Shown: positions 1-6,215 of the stretch, one piece after another
How the letters are laid out: every line of letters begins with the position of its first letter
Numbering within the stretch: the stretch's first letter is position 1
Origin: Erysipelotrichaceae bacterium UBA4808
GTDB lineage: Bacteria; Bacillota_I; Bacilli_A; Erysipelotrichales; Erysipelotrichaceae
Direction: 5' to 3'
Length of the DNA stretch: 14,221 bases
Assembly (NCBI GenBank): GCA_002402585.1
Contig: DHGC01000070.1
Span: 10,050-24,270, forward strand
Notes under the pieces: generated by a model
The model's input: only the letters and a program-made list of their open reading frames with translations
Database searches by the model: none
Told to the model about the DNA's origin: nothing
Translations under genes and position numbers: made by a program

Positions 1-20
1 TTGGTCTTCAAATCGCTTAA

Positions 21-776
21 AGCCTAAGCCTACCTGTCTTGATCTTCGTGCGATTTAGATTTGAGCACTTTAGTCATCATTTCATCGATTTCTTTCTTAT
101 CCTTTATGCCGTTACATTGGTAAGCCATAGCATTGCTATCGCATTGAGTACCTAAACCAAAGCCGATCTTCTGAACATGCCCATCATGATCTTGACCGCC
201 ATCATCGCCATTCTCTACCTCAAGATTTGGGAGAGCTTTCTATTGATTCTAAGCTCAAATCTATGCATGATTTTCTTATTACTCTATTTCCAAAGCAATC
301 TAAAAATCGTGCTAGTCAATCAAGTTAATCGAATTATCTATGATGTCGTGCTTTGGTTCTTTGCCTTAGGTTTATTCAAAACACGACTTAAGACAATGCT
401 TATAGAGCGCGATTTAATCATCAAAAACCAAGAACTTGAGCACCTCGTCCAAATAGACTCTATGACTAAACTCTACAATCATCAAGCCATCCTGGACGAT
501 CTCGAAGAAGAAATACAGCGTTCCAAGCGTAATGACCAAGCCTTATCCATCATCCTTTTAGACATTGATGATTTTAAGAAAATCAATGACCAGTTTAGAC
601 ATCAATTTGGTGATGAAGCATTGATTGCGATGTCAAGCCGCATCAAACATTCCCTAAGAACCATCGACCGTGTGGATCGCCATGGGGGTGGATTCATCAA
701 TGGACTCATTAAACAAGCAGATCAGCTCCTTTATCAAGTTAAACAGGGTGGCAAGAATCAAATTATATTTTATTAA
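21..776 (+). pseudogene. Decayed membrane-anchored GGDEF protein
   Basis: This looks like the remnant of a membrane diguanylate cyclase. From the ATG at 177 the frame gives hydrophobic helices (about residues 1-65), a short charged linker and a GGDEF start: DSMTKLYN, then the metal-binding region DIDDFKKIND and a FGDEA motif, ending RVDRHGG. The signature GG(D/E)EF is not complete: RHGGGF runs straight into LIKQADQLLYQVKQGGKN, which is normally the last helix of the domain. Roughly 60 residues, including most of the catalytic half, are therefore missing in frame. Upstream, the same frame is open from 21 to 152 and also encodes membrane-like sequence (FFLILYAVTLVSHSIAIAL), but is cut by a TAA at 153-155. 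A cyclic-di-GMP synthase activity is very unlikely. The original gene probably started before the window or before the stop at 18-20. A short, still expressed membrane protein from 177 cannot be excluded, but no good ribosome binding site precedes it. Confidence 0.75.
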
Positions 777-812
777 CTTAATATTATTTATATATATATT
801 AATTTTATCAAT

Positions 813-840
813 TTTACTATTGATTATTTTAATTTATAAT
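813..840 (+). promoter_or_regulatory. Promoter of the DUF2089 operon
   Basis: Within the AT-rich 88-base gap before the operon, TTTACT (813-818) and a perfect TATAAT (835-840) are separated by 16 bases. The predicted transcript would start near 847, leaving a short leader with AAGGAG (854-859) before the ATG at 865. The rest of the gap is A+T only and shows no clear terminator for the GGDEF remnant. Confidence 0.55.
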
Positions 841-864
841 ATACAATATGCTTAAGGAGTCGAT

Positions 865-1137
865 ATGCAAAGGAAAATACACATACGCATTGAAACTGAG
901 GATACCCACTTCCATTTGCCTAAGGTTAAAGTGAAAACTGCAGTCGGCATATTGAAGATCGCACTTTGGGGATCTAATTTCACCCAAGACGAACAAATGA
1001 AAACATTCATTCAAGATAACAAGAACACAATCAAGCAATTTCTAGATCTGGTTGCCACAGAACTAAACATTACGGAACCTTGTGTCTTGGTCGATGTTAA
1101 AACCAAAGATGCGATCATTGAGATCGAATTGATCTGA
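865..1137 (+). CDS. Small protein related to the C-terminal module of its operon partner
   Basis: A 90-residue soluble protein of unknown function, first gene of a three-gene operon. The start follows AAGGAG with a 5-base spacer. It opens with a beta-rich segment (KIHIRIETED), has a middle with LPKVKVKTAVGILKIAL, an acidic/amphipathic helix around residues 55-68 and a closing strand pair LVDVKTKDAIIEIELI. The pattern matches residues about 42-119 of the third gene of the operon (KLRIVVDSADGD, VPTSLLKAGVDIA, IVDIDTKDGDTVKIFIE). I read it as a stand-alone copy of that module, without the SHOCT-like helix pair. No signal peptide or membrane helix is seen. The gap to the next gene is 10 bases, with its RBS there, so the two are co-transcribed. 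A role with the DUF2089 regulator next door is inference from position. Confidence 0.8.
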   Translation: MQRKIHIRIETEDTHFHLPKVKVKTAVGILKIALWGSNFTQDEQMKTFIQDNKNTIKQFLDLVATELNITEPCVLVDVKTKDAIIEIELI

Positions 1138-1147
1138 AAGGAGCTTT

Positions 1148-1507
1148 ATGCGCAAAGAAGTCATTGGAACTTGTCCAGTATGTCAGAACACCTTGATGGC
1201 GACCCGTCTGACCTGTCATGTCTGCCATACAGAAATCACGGGGGATTTTGAATTATCCCGTTTCAGCTATTTGAATAAAGAAGAATTGAGTTTTGTGGAG
1301 ACCTTCATTCGTGTTTACGGAAACATCAAAGAGATGGAAAAGGAACTGAATCTGTCCTATCCAACCGTTAAGAAGATGTTGGAACAAGTCGTCACGAAGA
1401 TGGGTTTTGAAAATAAGGAACCCAATGCGAATACGGAGGATATCTTACAGAAGATTAAGAATAAGGAACTGAGTGTCAACGAAGCTTTGGCACTCCTCAA
1501 GAAATAA
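1148..1507 (+). CDS. DUF2089 family zinc-ribbon/HTH protein
   Basis: A 119-residue protein with the DUF2089 layout. Residues 9-26 form a zinc ribbon (CPVC at 9-12, CHVC at 23-26). Residues about 40-87 form a helix-turn-helix (LNKEELSFVETFIRVYGN, then EMEKELNLSYPTVKKML), whose wording resembles sigma-region-4/LuxR-type DNA-binding helices. The last 25 residues (TEDILQKIKNKELSVNEAL) form a SHOCT-like helix pair. The length is normal for the family. AAAGGAG lies 8 bases before the ATG. The family is annotated only as a probable DNA-binding regulator; its target is not known to me. It sits between two genes that share its module types, and autoregulation of the operon would be typical but is not shown by the sequence. 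Confidence 0.88.
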   Translation: MRKEVIGTCPVCQNTLMATRLTCHVCHTEITGDFELSRFSYLNKEELSFVETFIRVYGNIKEMEKELNLSYPTVKKMLEQVVTKMGFENKEPNANTEDILQKIKNKELSVNEALALLKK

Positions 1508-1516
1508 GGAGCACAT

Positions 1517-1876
1517 ATGAACACAAAAGAACAAATCCTCCAAATGGTCAAAGATGGTGATATCGATATCAATGAAGGCGTAAAACTCTTAGAAGCTTTG
1601 GGCATTGGCAATCGTCCTACGCCAACCCATACCAAATCCAAACTCCGCATCGTCGTGGACAGTGCCGATGGCGATAAGGTTCGCATCAATGTCCCAACTT
1701 CATTGCTTAAAGCCGGTGTGGACATCGCATCCAAACTGAACATCAACGGGAATCCTGTTGATATGAAAGGGATTGATATGGATATGATCATGCAGGCCAT
1801 TGAAGATGGTTCCAGTGGTGAGATCGTAGACATCGATACCAAAGATGGGGATACTGTTAAAATCTTTATCGAATAG
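1517..1876 (+). CDS. SHOCT-like domain protein (YvlB-type N-terminus)
   Basis: A 119-residue soluble protein and last gene of the operon, 9 bases after the DUF2089 stop, with AAGGAG before the ATG. Residues 1-33 (EQILQMVKDGDIDINEGVKLLEALG) form the SHOCT-like helix pair seen at the N-terminus of YvlB-type proteins and at the C-terminus of the neighbouring DUF2089 protein. After a linker (NRPTPTHTKSK), residues 42-119 form a module with strands at both ends, VPTSLLKAGVDIA in the middle and a lysine/aspartate-rich close; this resembles the whole of the 90-residue first gene. No enzyme motif is present. It is probably an interaction partner or co-regulator of the DUF2089 protein, inferred from the shared module and linkage. 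Confidence 0.82.
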   Translation: MNTKEQILQMVKDGDIDINEGVKLLEALGIGNRPTPTHTKSKLRIVVDSADGDKVRINVPTSLLKAGVDIASKLNINGNPVDMKGIDMDMIMQAIEDGSSGEIVDIDTKDGDTVKIFIE

Positions 1877-1879
1877 AAA

Positions 1880-1899
1880 AAAAGGACTTCGGTCCTTTT
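1880..1899. terminator. Bidirectional intrinsic terminator with TTCG loop
   Basis: Perfect 8-bp stem AAAAGGAC / GTCCTTTT around a TTCG tetraloop. It starts 4 bases after the stop of the SHOCT-like gene (1876) and touches the stop codon of the convergent aldo-keto reductase (1900-1902). The A run on one side and the T run on the other let it work in both directions. Confidence 0.9.
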
Positions 1900-3027
1900 C
1901 TACTGAATGGTTTTCATGTCTTCATGGACACGGATCAAATCTTGGATGATTTGAATGCTTTGTGGACATTGAGGCTCACAGGCTCCACAGGCTTGACACA
2001 TGTCCGCCCGTGCATCCACTTCCAAATCCTTGAAGTAACGACGTCGAGCTTGATCATCATTACGATAGATCGCCCAATCGTTCCAAATCTTGAAGTTACG
2101 CGGGATGTTTACACCATGTGGACAGGGCATGCAATATTCACAACCCGTACACCCATTTTTGGTTCTGGATTTGATGATATCCGTAACCTTGTGCACGAGA
2201 TCGTATTCTTCTTGATTCAAGGCTTTGAAATTGGTAAAGGTATCCAGATTGTCTAAAACATGGTCCATGGTGCTCATCCCACTCAGGATGACTTTGACAT
2301 TCTTATGCGATCCAACCCAACGCAATGCCCATGAGGATAAGGATTTCTTAGGGTAATAAGCTTTGAAGAAGCGCGCGATGTCTTCAGGAAGACTGGCAAG
2401 ATTGCCCCCTTTGATGGGTTCCATGATAACCATTGGAATCCCCAATTTCTCCGCAAGGACATACCCTTTATTACCGGCTTGAATTTCGGTATCGACATAG
2501 TTGTATTGAATCTGACAGAAGTCCCAAGCACGTGCTGTGATGATCTTTTCAAAAACGGGATATTCATCGTGGAATGAGAAACCAATATACTTAATCTTGC
2601 CCTCTGCTTTGAGTTGATCCAAAACATCCAAGACCCCTTGTTTCACCAAGGCATCCCAACGCTCTTCATCCAAAGCATGCAAGAGATAAAAATCTACGTA
2701 TTCGACTTGAAGCTTTGCAAGCTGTTCCTCAAAGATCGGTAAGACTTCATCTTTATGACTGATTTTCCACACTGGTAATTTTGTGGCTAAAAAGAACTGA
2801 TTGCGTTGGTATTTCTTAAGAACTTTACCGACAAATGTCTCACTCTCACCGCCATGATAAGGATAAGCTGTATCAATGTAGTTGACCCCAGCTGCGATGG
2901 CTTTATCCAACATCGCTTCCGCTTGTTTCTCATCGATCTTGCCGTTCTCTAGGGTTGGGAATCGCATGCATCCAAAGCCTAATAATGACGTCTGGATGCC
3001 TAATTTTTCAAATGTTCTTGTCTTCAT
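1900..3027 (-). CDS. Aldo/keto reductase with C-terminal 2x[4Fe-4S] ferredoxin domain
   Basis: A 375-residue cytosolic oxidoreductase. Residues 1-285 form the aldo-keto reductase barrel, with the full catalytic tetrad visible: D52 and Y57 (YIDTAYPYHGG), K83 (FLATK) and H116 (YLLHAL). NAD(P)H-dependent reduction of a carbonyl is the family reaction; the substrate cannot be read from sequence. The C-terminal extension carries two cysteine sets, C293/C296/C299/C302 (CTGCEYCMPCP) and C344/C347/C350/C354 (CQACGACEPQCP), as in the bacterial AKR subfamily with ferredoxin-type clusters, common in anaerobes. Length is normal for this subfamily. GGGAGG lies 5 bases before the ATG. It is transcribed alone, convergent with the DUF2089 operon and divergent from DUF1893. 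Confidence 0.93.
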   Translation of the reverse strand: MKTRTFEKLGIQTSLLGFGCMRFPTLENGKIDEKQAEAMLDKAIAAGVNYIDTAYPYHGGESETFVGKVLKKYQRNQFFLATKLPVWKISHKDEVLPIFEEQLAKLQVEYVDFYLLHALDEERWDALVKQGVLDVLDQLKAEGKIKYIGFSFHDEYPVFEKIITARAWDFCQIQYNYVDTEIQAGNKGYVLAEKLGIPMVIMEPIKGGNLASLPEDIARFFKAYYPKKSLSSWALRWVGSHKNVKVILSGMSTMDHVLDNLDTFTNFKALNQEEYDLVHKVTDIIKSRTKNGCTGCEYCMPCPHGVNIPRNFKIWNDWAIYRNDDQARRRYFKDLEVDARADMCQACGACEPQCPQSIQIIQDLIRVHEDMKTIQ

Positions 3028-3047
3028 GTTTACCTCCCGATTATAAT
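3018..3047 (+). promoter_or_regulatory. Promoter of DUF1893 gene, leaderless type
   Basis: TTGTCT (3018-3023), an 18-base spacer and a perfect TATAAT (3042-3047). The ATG of DUF1893 is at 3054, 6 bases after the -10 box, so a start at the usual distance would fall on or next to the A of the ATG. The -35 box lies inside the first codons of the divergent aldo-keto reductase. Confidence 0.55.
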
Positions 3048-3053
3048 GATGAA

Positions 3054-3083
3054 ATGATAACCAATGTCCACGAAACCATTCAA
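3054..3083 (-). promoter_or_regulatory. Candidate promoter of the aldo-keto reductase gene
   Basis: On the minus strand, TTGAAT (3078-3083), 18 bases, then TATCAT (3054-3059). Transcription would start near 3047 and keep the GGGAGG ribosome binding site (3033-3038) in the leader. The -10 box covers the start codon of the divergent DUF1893 gene, so the two promoters are interlocked. Confidence 0.4.
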
Positions 3084-3506
3084 GATGGTTTAAGCCTTCT
3101 TAATGCTCAACACCATTCCTGTGTCGCCTACTGTACACACGGTTTGTATACATCACAAGCCATGGGGATTCGTCCCTTGATTCAACCCATCAATAAAGAT
3201 GCAATGTTCTTCAAAGATGCGATTGTTATTGATAAGGTCATAGGTAAGTCCGCTGCAATGCTTTTAATCTATGGTCAAGCTCAAGCCATCCATGCTCAAA
3301 TCATCAGTGAACATGCACTCCATTGCTTGAAACAGTCCAACATTCAAGTCAGTTATGATACCTTGGTTCCTTATATTCAAAACAACGATCGTACGGGGAT
3401 GTGTCCCATGGAAGCCACTGTCTTAAATATTGACGATCCTTATGAAGGGCTCCTCGCACTGAGAACTAAGATTCAAGAACTTATGGCGTTAAAAACATCA
3501 CAATGA
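3054..3506 (+). CDS. DUF1893 domain protein
   Basis: A 150-residue soluble protein matching the DUF1893 family over its length: an N-terminal helix and HHSCVAYC, a strand pair GLYTSQAMGIRPLIQ, FFKDAIVIDKVIGKSAAMLLIYGQ, then AIISEHAL-type and NDRTGMCPMEATVLNIDDP motifs. The family is related by fold to deaminase-like proteins, but its activity is not established as far as I know. The reading frame is open back to a TTG at 2955, but that part is the antisense of the aldo-keto reductase and does not look like the family, so I start at the ATG at 3054, where family similarity begins. There is no Shine-Dalgarno before this ATG. Instead a TATAAT sits 6 bases upstream, pointing to a leaderless transcript. 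Confidence 0.88.
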   Translation: MITNVHETIQDGLSLLNAQHHSCVAYCTHGLYTSQAMGIRPLIQPINKDAMFFKDAIVIDKVIGKSAAMLLIYGQAQAIHAQIISEHALHCLKQSNIQVSYDTLVPYIQNNDRTGMCPMEATVLNIDDPYEGLLALRTKIQELMALKTSQ

Positions 3507-3515
3507 TGTTTTTTT
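3491..3515. terminator. Bidirectional terminator between DUF1893 and PspC genes
   Basis: A 10-bp stem, AAAAACATCA (3491-3500) with TGATGTTTTT (3504-3513), and a 3-base loop, followed by more T. The DUF1893 stop TGA (3504-3506) is part of the stem and the PspC stop (3514-3516) is in the T run. The A run on the other side serves the minus-strand operon. Confidence 0.8.
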
Positions 3516-3716
3516 ATGCTTCTTTTTCTGGGAAGACAATCCAACAAATCAAATAGGCCAAGAAGCCTGATCCCCAACCAAGGATCGTGACTAGGAAAAG
3601 GATACGGATGATGGTCACATCGATTTTGAAATGTTCCGATAAACCAGAACAGACGCCGCCGACGATTGCGCCATTTTGGAGCGATAAAGTGAGAATTTTG
3701 GATCTTTATATGCCAT
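3514..3716 (-). pseudogene. PspC-domain membrane protein, one-base frameshift
   Basis: Starts at an ATG preceded by an excellent AGGAGG, 26 bases downstream of the LtaS-type gene stop. The first 14 codons read MAYKDPKFSLYRSK, the expected PspC opening. The frame then shifts: the continuing PspC sequence NGAIVGGVCSGLSEHFKI, then a membrane helix of the type LFLVTILGWGSGFLAYLICW ending IVFPEKEA, is in the next frame. The switch lies at AAAA (3674-3677 on the plus strand as TTTT); one extra A would restore a 67-residue protein, the normal size for a stand-alone PspC protein. Unrepaired, translation stops after 34 residues. PspC proteins are small membrane proteins of envelope-stress systems, which fits the operon with LtaS. 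A real mutation, slippage or a sequencing error in the homopolymer are all possible. Confidence 0.85.
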
Positions 3717-3742
3717 AGCTTCCTCCTGTACTTTTACTGTCC

Positions 3743-5686
3743 TTATCGTAACACTTCTCGGTGACTAAAGTAATCACGTTTTAGAATTTGGTACGATATT
3801 TCCGCATATATTTTAACGGTCTCATTAATTTTTTTGACTTCTTCATCACTTAAACTGTTATTCGCATCATATGGGGTGAAACGATGTTTATACACATTAT
3901 AGAAACCCAAGTCATTGTTCCAGGTCAGCGCGGGATACATGACTAAGGCATTTTGGTTCTCATCAAAGATATCCACACCAAAGGCAAGTCGTGGATCATA
4001 ATTTAAATCAAAAAGATTGGCAACGGTCGGTAGGATATCAAAACTTGACATGGTCTTGGAAATGAGTTCACCCTTGGTTTCACTGTGATATAGAATCATG
4101 GGGAGACGATTGATGTCATAGCCGATGTTGCGATCGCCCATGGGATTACTGTAATCCAAGAGATCTTGACGTTCCGTCTTGAGAGGGAAATGATCCCCAA
4201 AAAGCATCAGTACGGTATCCTCAAGTTGACCCGATGTCTCCAATAATTCCAAGAGTCTGGCCATGGCTTTATCCAACTCCATGGCTTTCGAGATATAGCG
4301 TTTGATGTTCATGGGCGTGTCTGGATGCACTAAATCGATTTGATCGAGATAACGATTGCCAAGTGTGGAGTCTTCATCATAAGGAAAGTGTGTACTTGAA
4401 GTGATGATAAAGCTGAAGTACGGTTCTTTTTGTCCAAAGAGATCAAAAGCTTCCTCCATCAGGTTCACATCGCTTGGCCACCCTTTAAGAATCGGGATAT
4501 CCAATTCTTCACGATTGTAGAAATGTTCACTTCCAAACAATTGATGCATGGTGGTACGATCATAGAACTTATCGGTATAGTTGTGATAGGACGTACTCAC
4601 ATAGTTATTTTGATTGAATAAGGTAAATAAAGTCTGTGGGAACTCGTTGTCCAAGTAGGTGTTCATTGAACAAATGCCAGAGCGTGGAACTAAAGAAGTC
4701 AAGGCAATGAACTCACTCTCACCGGTCGCACAGGAGTATTGCGGTGCATAGTAATGATCAAAGAAATAGCCTTCATTGGCCATCCTATATAAAGTTGGCG
4801 TAAGTTGTTCATCAATTGCCATCCAATCAAAGGCTTCAATCATGACCAAGATCATGTTCTTATCCTTGAAGAAACCTGTCATCGCATGCTTGTCCGGTAC
4901 AGGTCGATTCAAGAGATATGCATCAATCTGCTTCATCACATCGGATGTTTCATTCGCCATGCTTGCGATCCAAGCACTGTCATCGATCTTACGCGCAAAA
5001 TCCGGAACACTGATAACAAGTTCATCAATTGGTTCAGGCAGAATGATGATTTCTTCTTTGACAGGTTTAAACAACGCAAGCGTATCCACCCCAATGAAAG
5101 TAGATAATCCCAACTGATTAAGACTCATATCGGCACTGAAGGGATTCGCATACAGTTCATAAGCGGTATAAGCATCGCTTTCTTGATTGAATTGATAAAG
5201 ACTTAAACGTCCTAGGAAATGTGAAGCGATCGCAACACCGAACAAAATCAAAAACATACGCGCTTGGATGGGTTCTAGTCGCGCTTTAAATACCAAGAAA
5301 CTAAAACTTATCAACGGTAAGAAAATAACGAAACTGCTCAATTTTAAATAACCTGTGAAATCACCCGCATAATCTTGAACCCGATCAAACATTGAAATCA
5401 AGAGCGTAAAGGAATAATTCGCATTCATGTAAAGGTGATAGCTCACCTGTGTGAATCCAACGAACGCCAAGACAAAAAGAAAAAAAGCCAAGACGATTTT
5501 ACGGAGTGTTCGTGGTAAAAGATAAGCACATAAAAAAAGCAAAGTTGCCAAGCTAAAACTTAACGCTAGAATGCGCAAACTTTGGATTTGGTACAGATTA
5601 AAACCATTCAAACCATGAAAGAGAAAATCTGTCATGACGAAGGCTAAACTGAAATAAACAAACAAACGAACTTCACTTTTCATCAT
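3743..5686 (-). CDS. LtaS-type lipoteichoic acid synthase / phosphoglycerol transferase
   Basis: A 647-residue membrane enzyme of the alkaline-phosphatase/sulfatase superfamily. The N-terminal part has about five membrane helices (residues 8-25, 35-57, 62-82, 112-133, 143-160), as in LtaS. The extracellular domain holds the metal and catalytic residues in the expected order: E284 (VMIEAFD), T321 as probable nucleophile (CATGESEF), H368 (SYHNYTDKFYDR), H433 (SSTHFP) and D498/H499 (FGDHFP). The family moves glycerol-phosphate from phosphatidylglycerol onto a growing polymer outside the membrane; whether this copy is the main LTA synthase, a primase or another polymer enzyme cannot be told. It begins with ATGATG directly after the lipoprotein stop with no Shine-Dalgarno, so translation probably depends on coupling. 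It is followed by the PspC gene in the same operon. Confidence 0.92.
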   Translation of the reverse strand: MMKSEVRLFVYFSLAFVMTDFLFHGLNGFNLYQIQSLRILALSFSLATLLFLCAYLLPRTLRKIVLAFFLFVLAFVGFTQVSYHLYMNANYSFTLLISMFDRVQDYAGDFTGYLKLSSFVIFLPLISFSFLVFKARLEPIQARMFLILFGVAIASHFLGRLSLYQFNQESDAYTAYELYANPFSADMSLNQLGLSTFIGVDTLALFKPVKEEIIILPEPIDELVISVPDFARKIDDSAWIASMANETSDVMKQIDAYLLNRPVPDKHAMTGFFKDKNMILVMIEAFDWMAIDEQLTPTLYRMANEGYFFDHYYAPQYSCATGESEFIALTSLVPRSGICSMNTYLDNEFPQTLFTLFNQNNYVSTSYHNYTDKFYDRTTMHQLFGSEHFYNREELDIPILKGWPSDVNLMEEAFDLFGQKEPYFSFIITSSTHFPYDEDSTLGNRYLDQIDLVHPDTPMNIKRYISKAMELDKAMARLLELLETSGQLEDTVLMLFGDHFPLKTERQDLLDYSNPMGDRNIGYDINRLPMILYHSETKGELISKTMSSFDILPTVANLFDLNYDPRLAFGVDIFDENQNALVMYPALTWNNDLGFYNVYKHRFTPYDANNSLSDEEVKKINETVKIYAEISYQILKRDYFSHREVLR

Positions 5687-6121
5687 CTATTTTTGATTGT
5701 ACGTTAGTGTGAGGGACAAACTGGTTGGGTATTCTTCATAGTTGGTGCTGGTACCGATATCGAGCGCAAAGGTGTGATCATCCAAGCCACCAAAGGCAGT
5801 ATACGTACTTGCGGTTTCGGTAACCATCAAATCAATGGCATCTTTGACAAGATCCTTGTAATACGCAATCAATACGCTTGGATCTTCTTTATAATATGCA
5901 ACGATTGTGTACGACTTGTTCACGGACATGGCAACTTCCACAAAACCTCCGGGATAAATCGCTAAGACATCTGAAGGATAATCCGAGGGAAGTTCAAGCG
6001 AAACGAGGACTTCTTCATCATCGTCCGGCTCAACTTCATCCACAGGTTCAGCTTCTTGTGCACAAGCACTCAAACCCATACCGAGTACGATCACTAAGAT
6101 CCAGATTAAACGTTTAAGCAT
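5687..6121 (-). CDS. Small secreted lipoprotein, unknown function
   Basis: A 144-residue predicted lipoprotein. Residues 1-20 are a type II signal peptide: MLKR, a hydrophobic core, and the lipobox LSAC with the acylated cysteine at 20. An acidic linker follows (PVDEVEPDDDEE, about 26-37), then a compact domain of about 100 residues with SDYPSDVLAIYPGG, a VAYYKEDPSVLIAYYKDLV helix region and alternating strands. I do not recognise a family; the SDxPxDVLxxYPGG pattern recalls small cell-wall-exposed proteins of Firmicutes, but no function follows. AAAGGAG precedes the ATG. Its TAG is followed without a gap by the ATG of the LtaS-type gene, so the two are translated as a pair, suggesting a helper or sensor on the outer face for LTA synthesis (inference). 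Confidence 0.82.
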   Translation of the reverse strand: MLKRLIWILVIVLGMGLSACAQEAEPVDEVEPDDDEEVLVSLELPSDYPSDVLAIYPGGFVEVAMSVNKSYTIVAYYKEDPSVLIAYYKDLVKDAIDLMVTETASTYTAFGGLDDHTFALDIGTSTNYEEYPTSLSLTLTYNQK

Positions 6122-6162
6122 GTTCTACTCCTTTCCGTTTAAATACACATCCTTATAGACTC

Positions 6163-6191
6163 ATCATAGTCTTGTTTAATGTGTTATGCAA
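6163..6191 (-). promoter_or_regulatory. Promoter of the lipoprotein-LtaS-PspC operon
   Basis: On the minus strand TTGCAT (6186-6191), exactly 17 bases, then TATGAT (6163-6168). The predicted start near 6156 gives a leader of about 35 bases that includes AAAGGAG before the lipoprotein ATG. Confidence 0.65.
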
Positions 6192-6200
6192 GTTTAGACA

Positions 6201-6209
6201 TGTTAGAAT
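6201..6209 (+). promoter_or_regulatory. Extended -10 promoter of acyltransferase gene, leaderless type
   Basis: TGTTAGAAT is a TGn-extended -10 box with TAGAAT at 6204-6209. The ATG at 6216 follows after 6 bases, so the transcript would begin at or next to the start codon. No convincing -35 box is present at 17-18 bases, which is tolerated by extended -10 promoters. Confidence 0.45.
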
Positions 6210-6215
6210 AGACGT

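Noticed and set aside
670..855. Open frame of 61 codons overlapping the end of the GGDEF remnant
   Set aside because: It is a shifted frame of the GGDEF end followed by A/T-rich intergenic sequence; its hydrophobic tail is an effect of base composition.
1357..1842. 161-codon open frame antisense to the DUF2089 and SHOCT-like genes
   Set aside because: Low-complexity serine/leucine/isoleucine-rich shadow of two well supported genes.
2955..3053. Longer DUF1893 starting at TTG 2955
   Set aside because: The extra residues are the antisense of the aldo-keto reductase start and do not fit the family, which begins at the ATG at 3054.
3040..3070. Shared palindromic -10 (ATTATAAT) used by the aldo-keto reductase on the minus strand
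   Set aside because: With this -10 the transcript would start at about 3033 and lose the strong GGGAGG site; its best -35 (TGGACA) is also 19 bases away. TTGAAT-18-TATCAT fits better.
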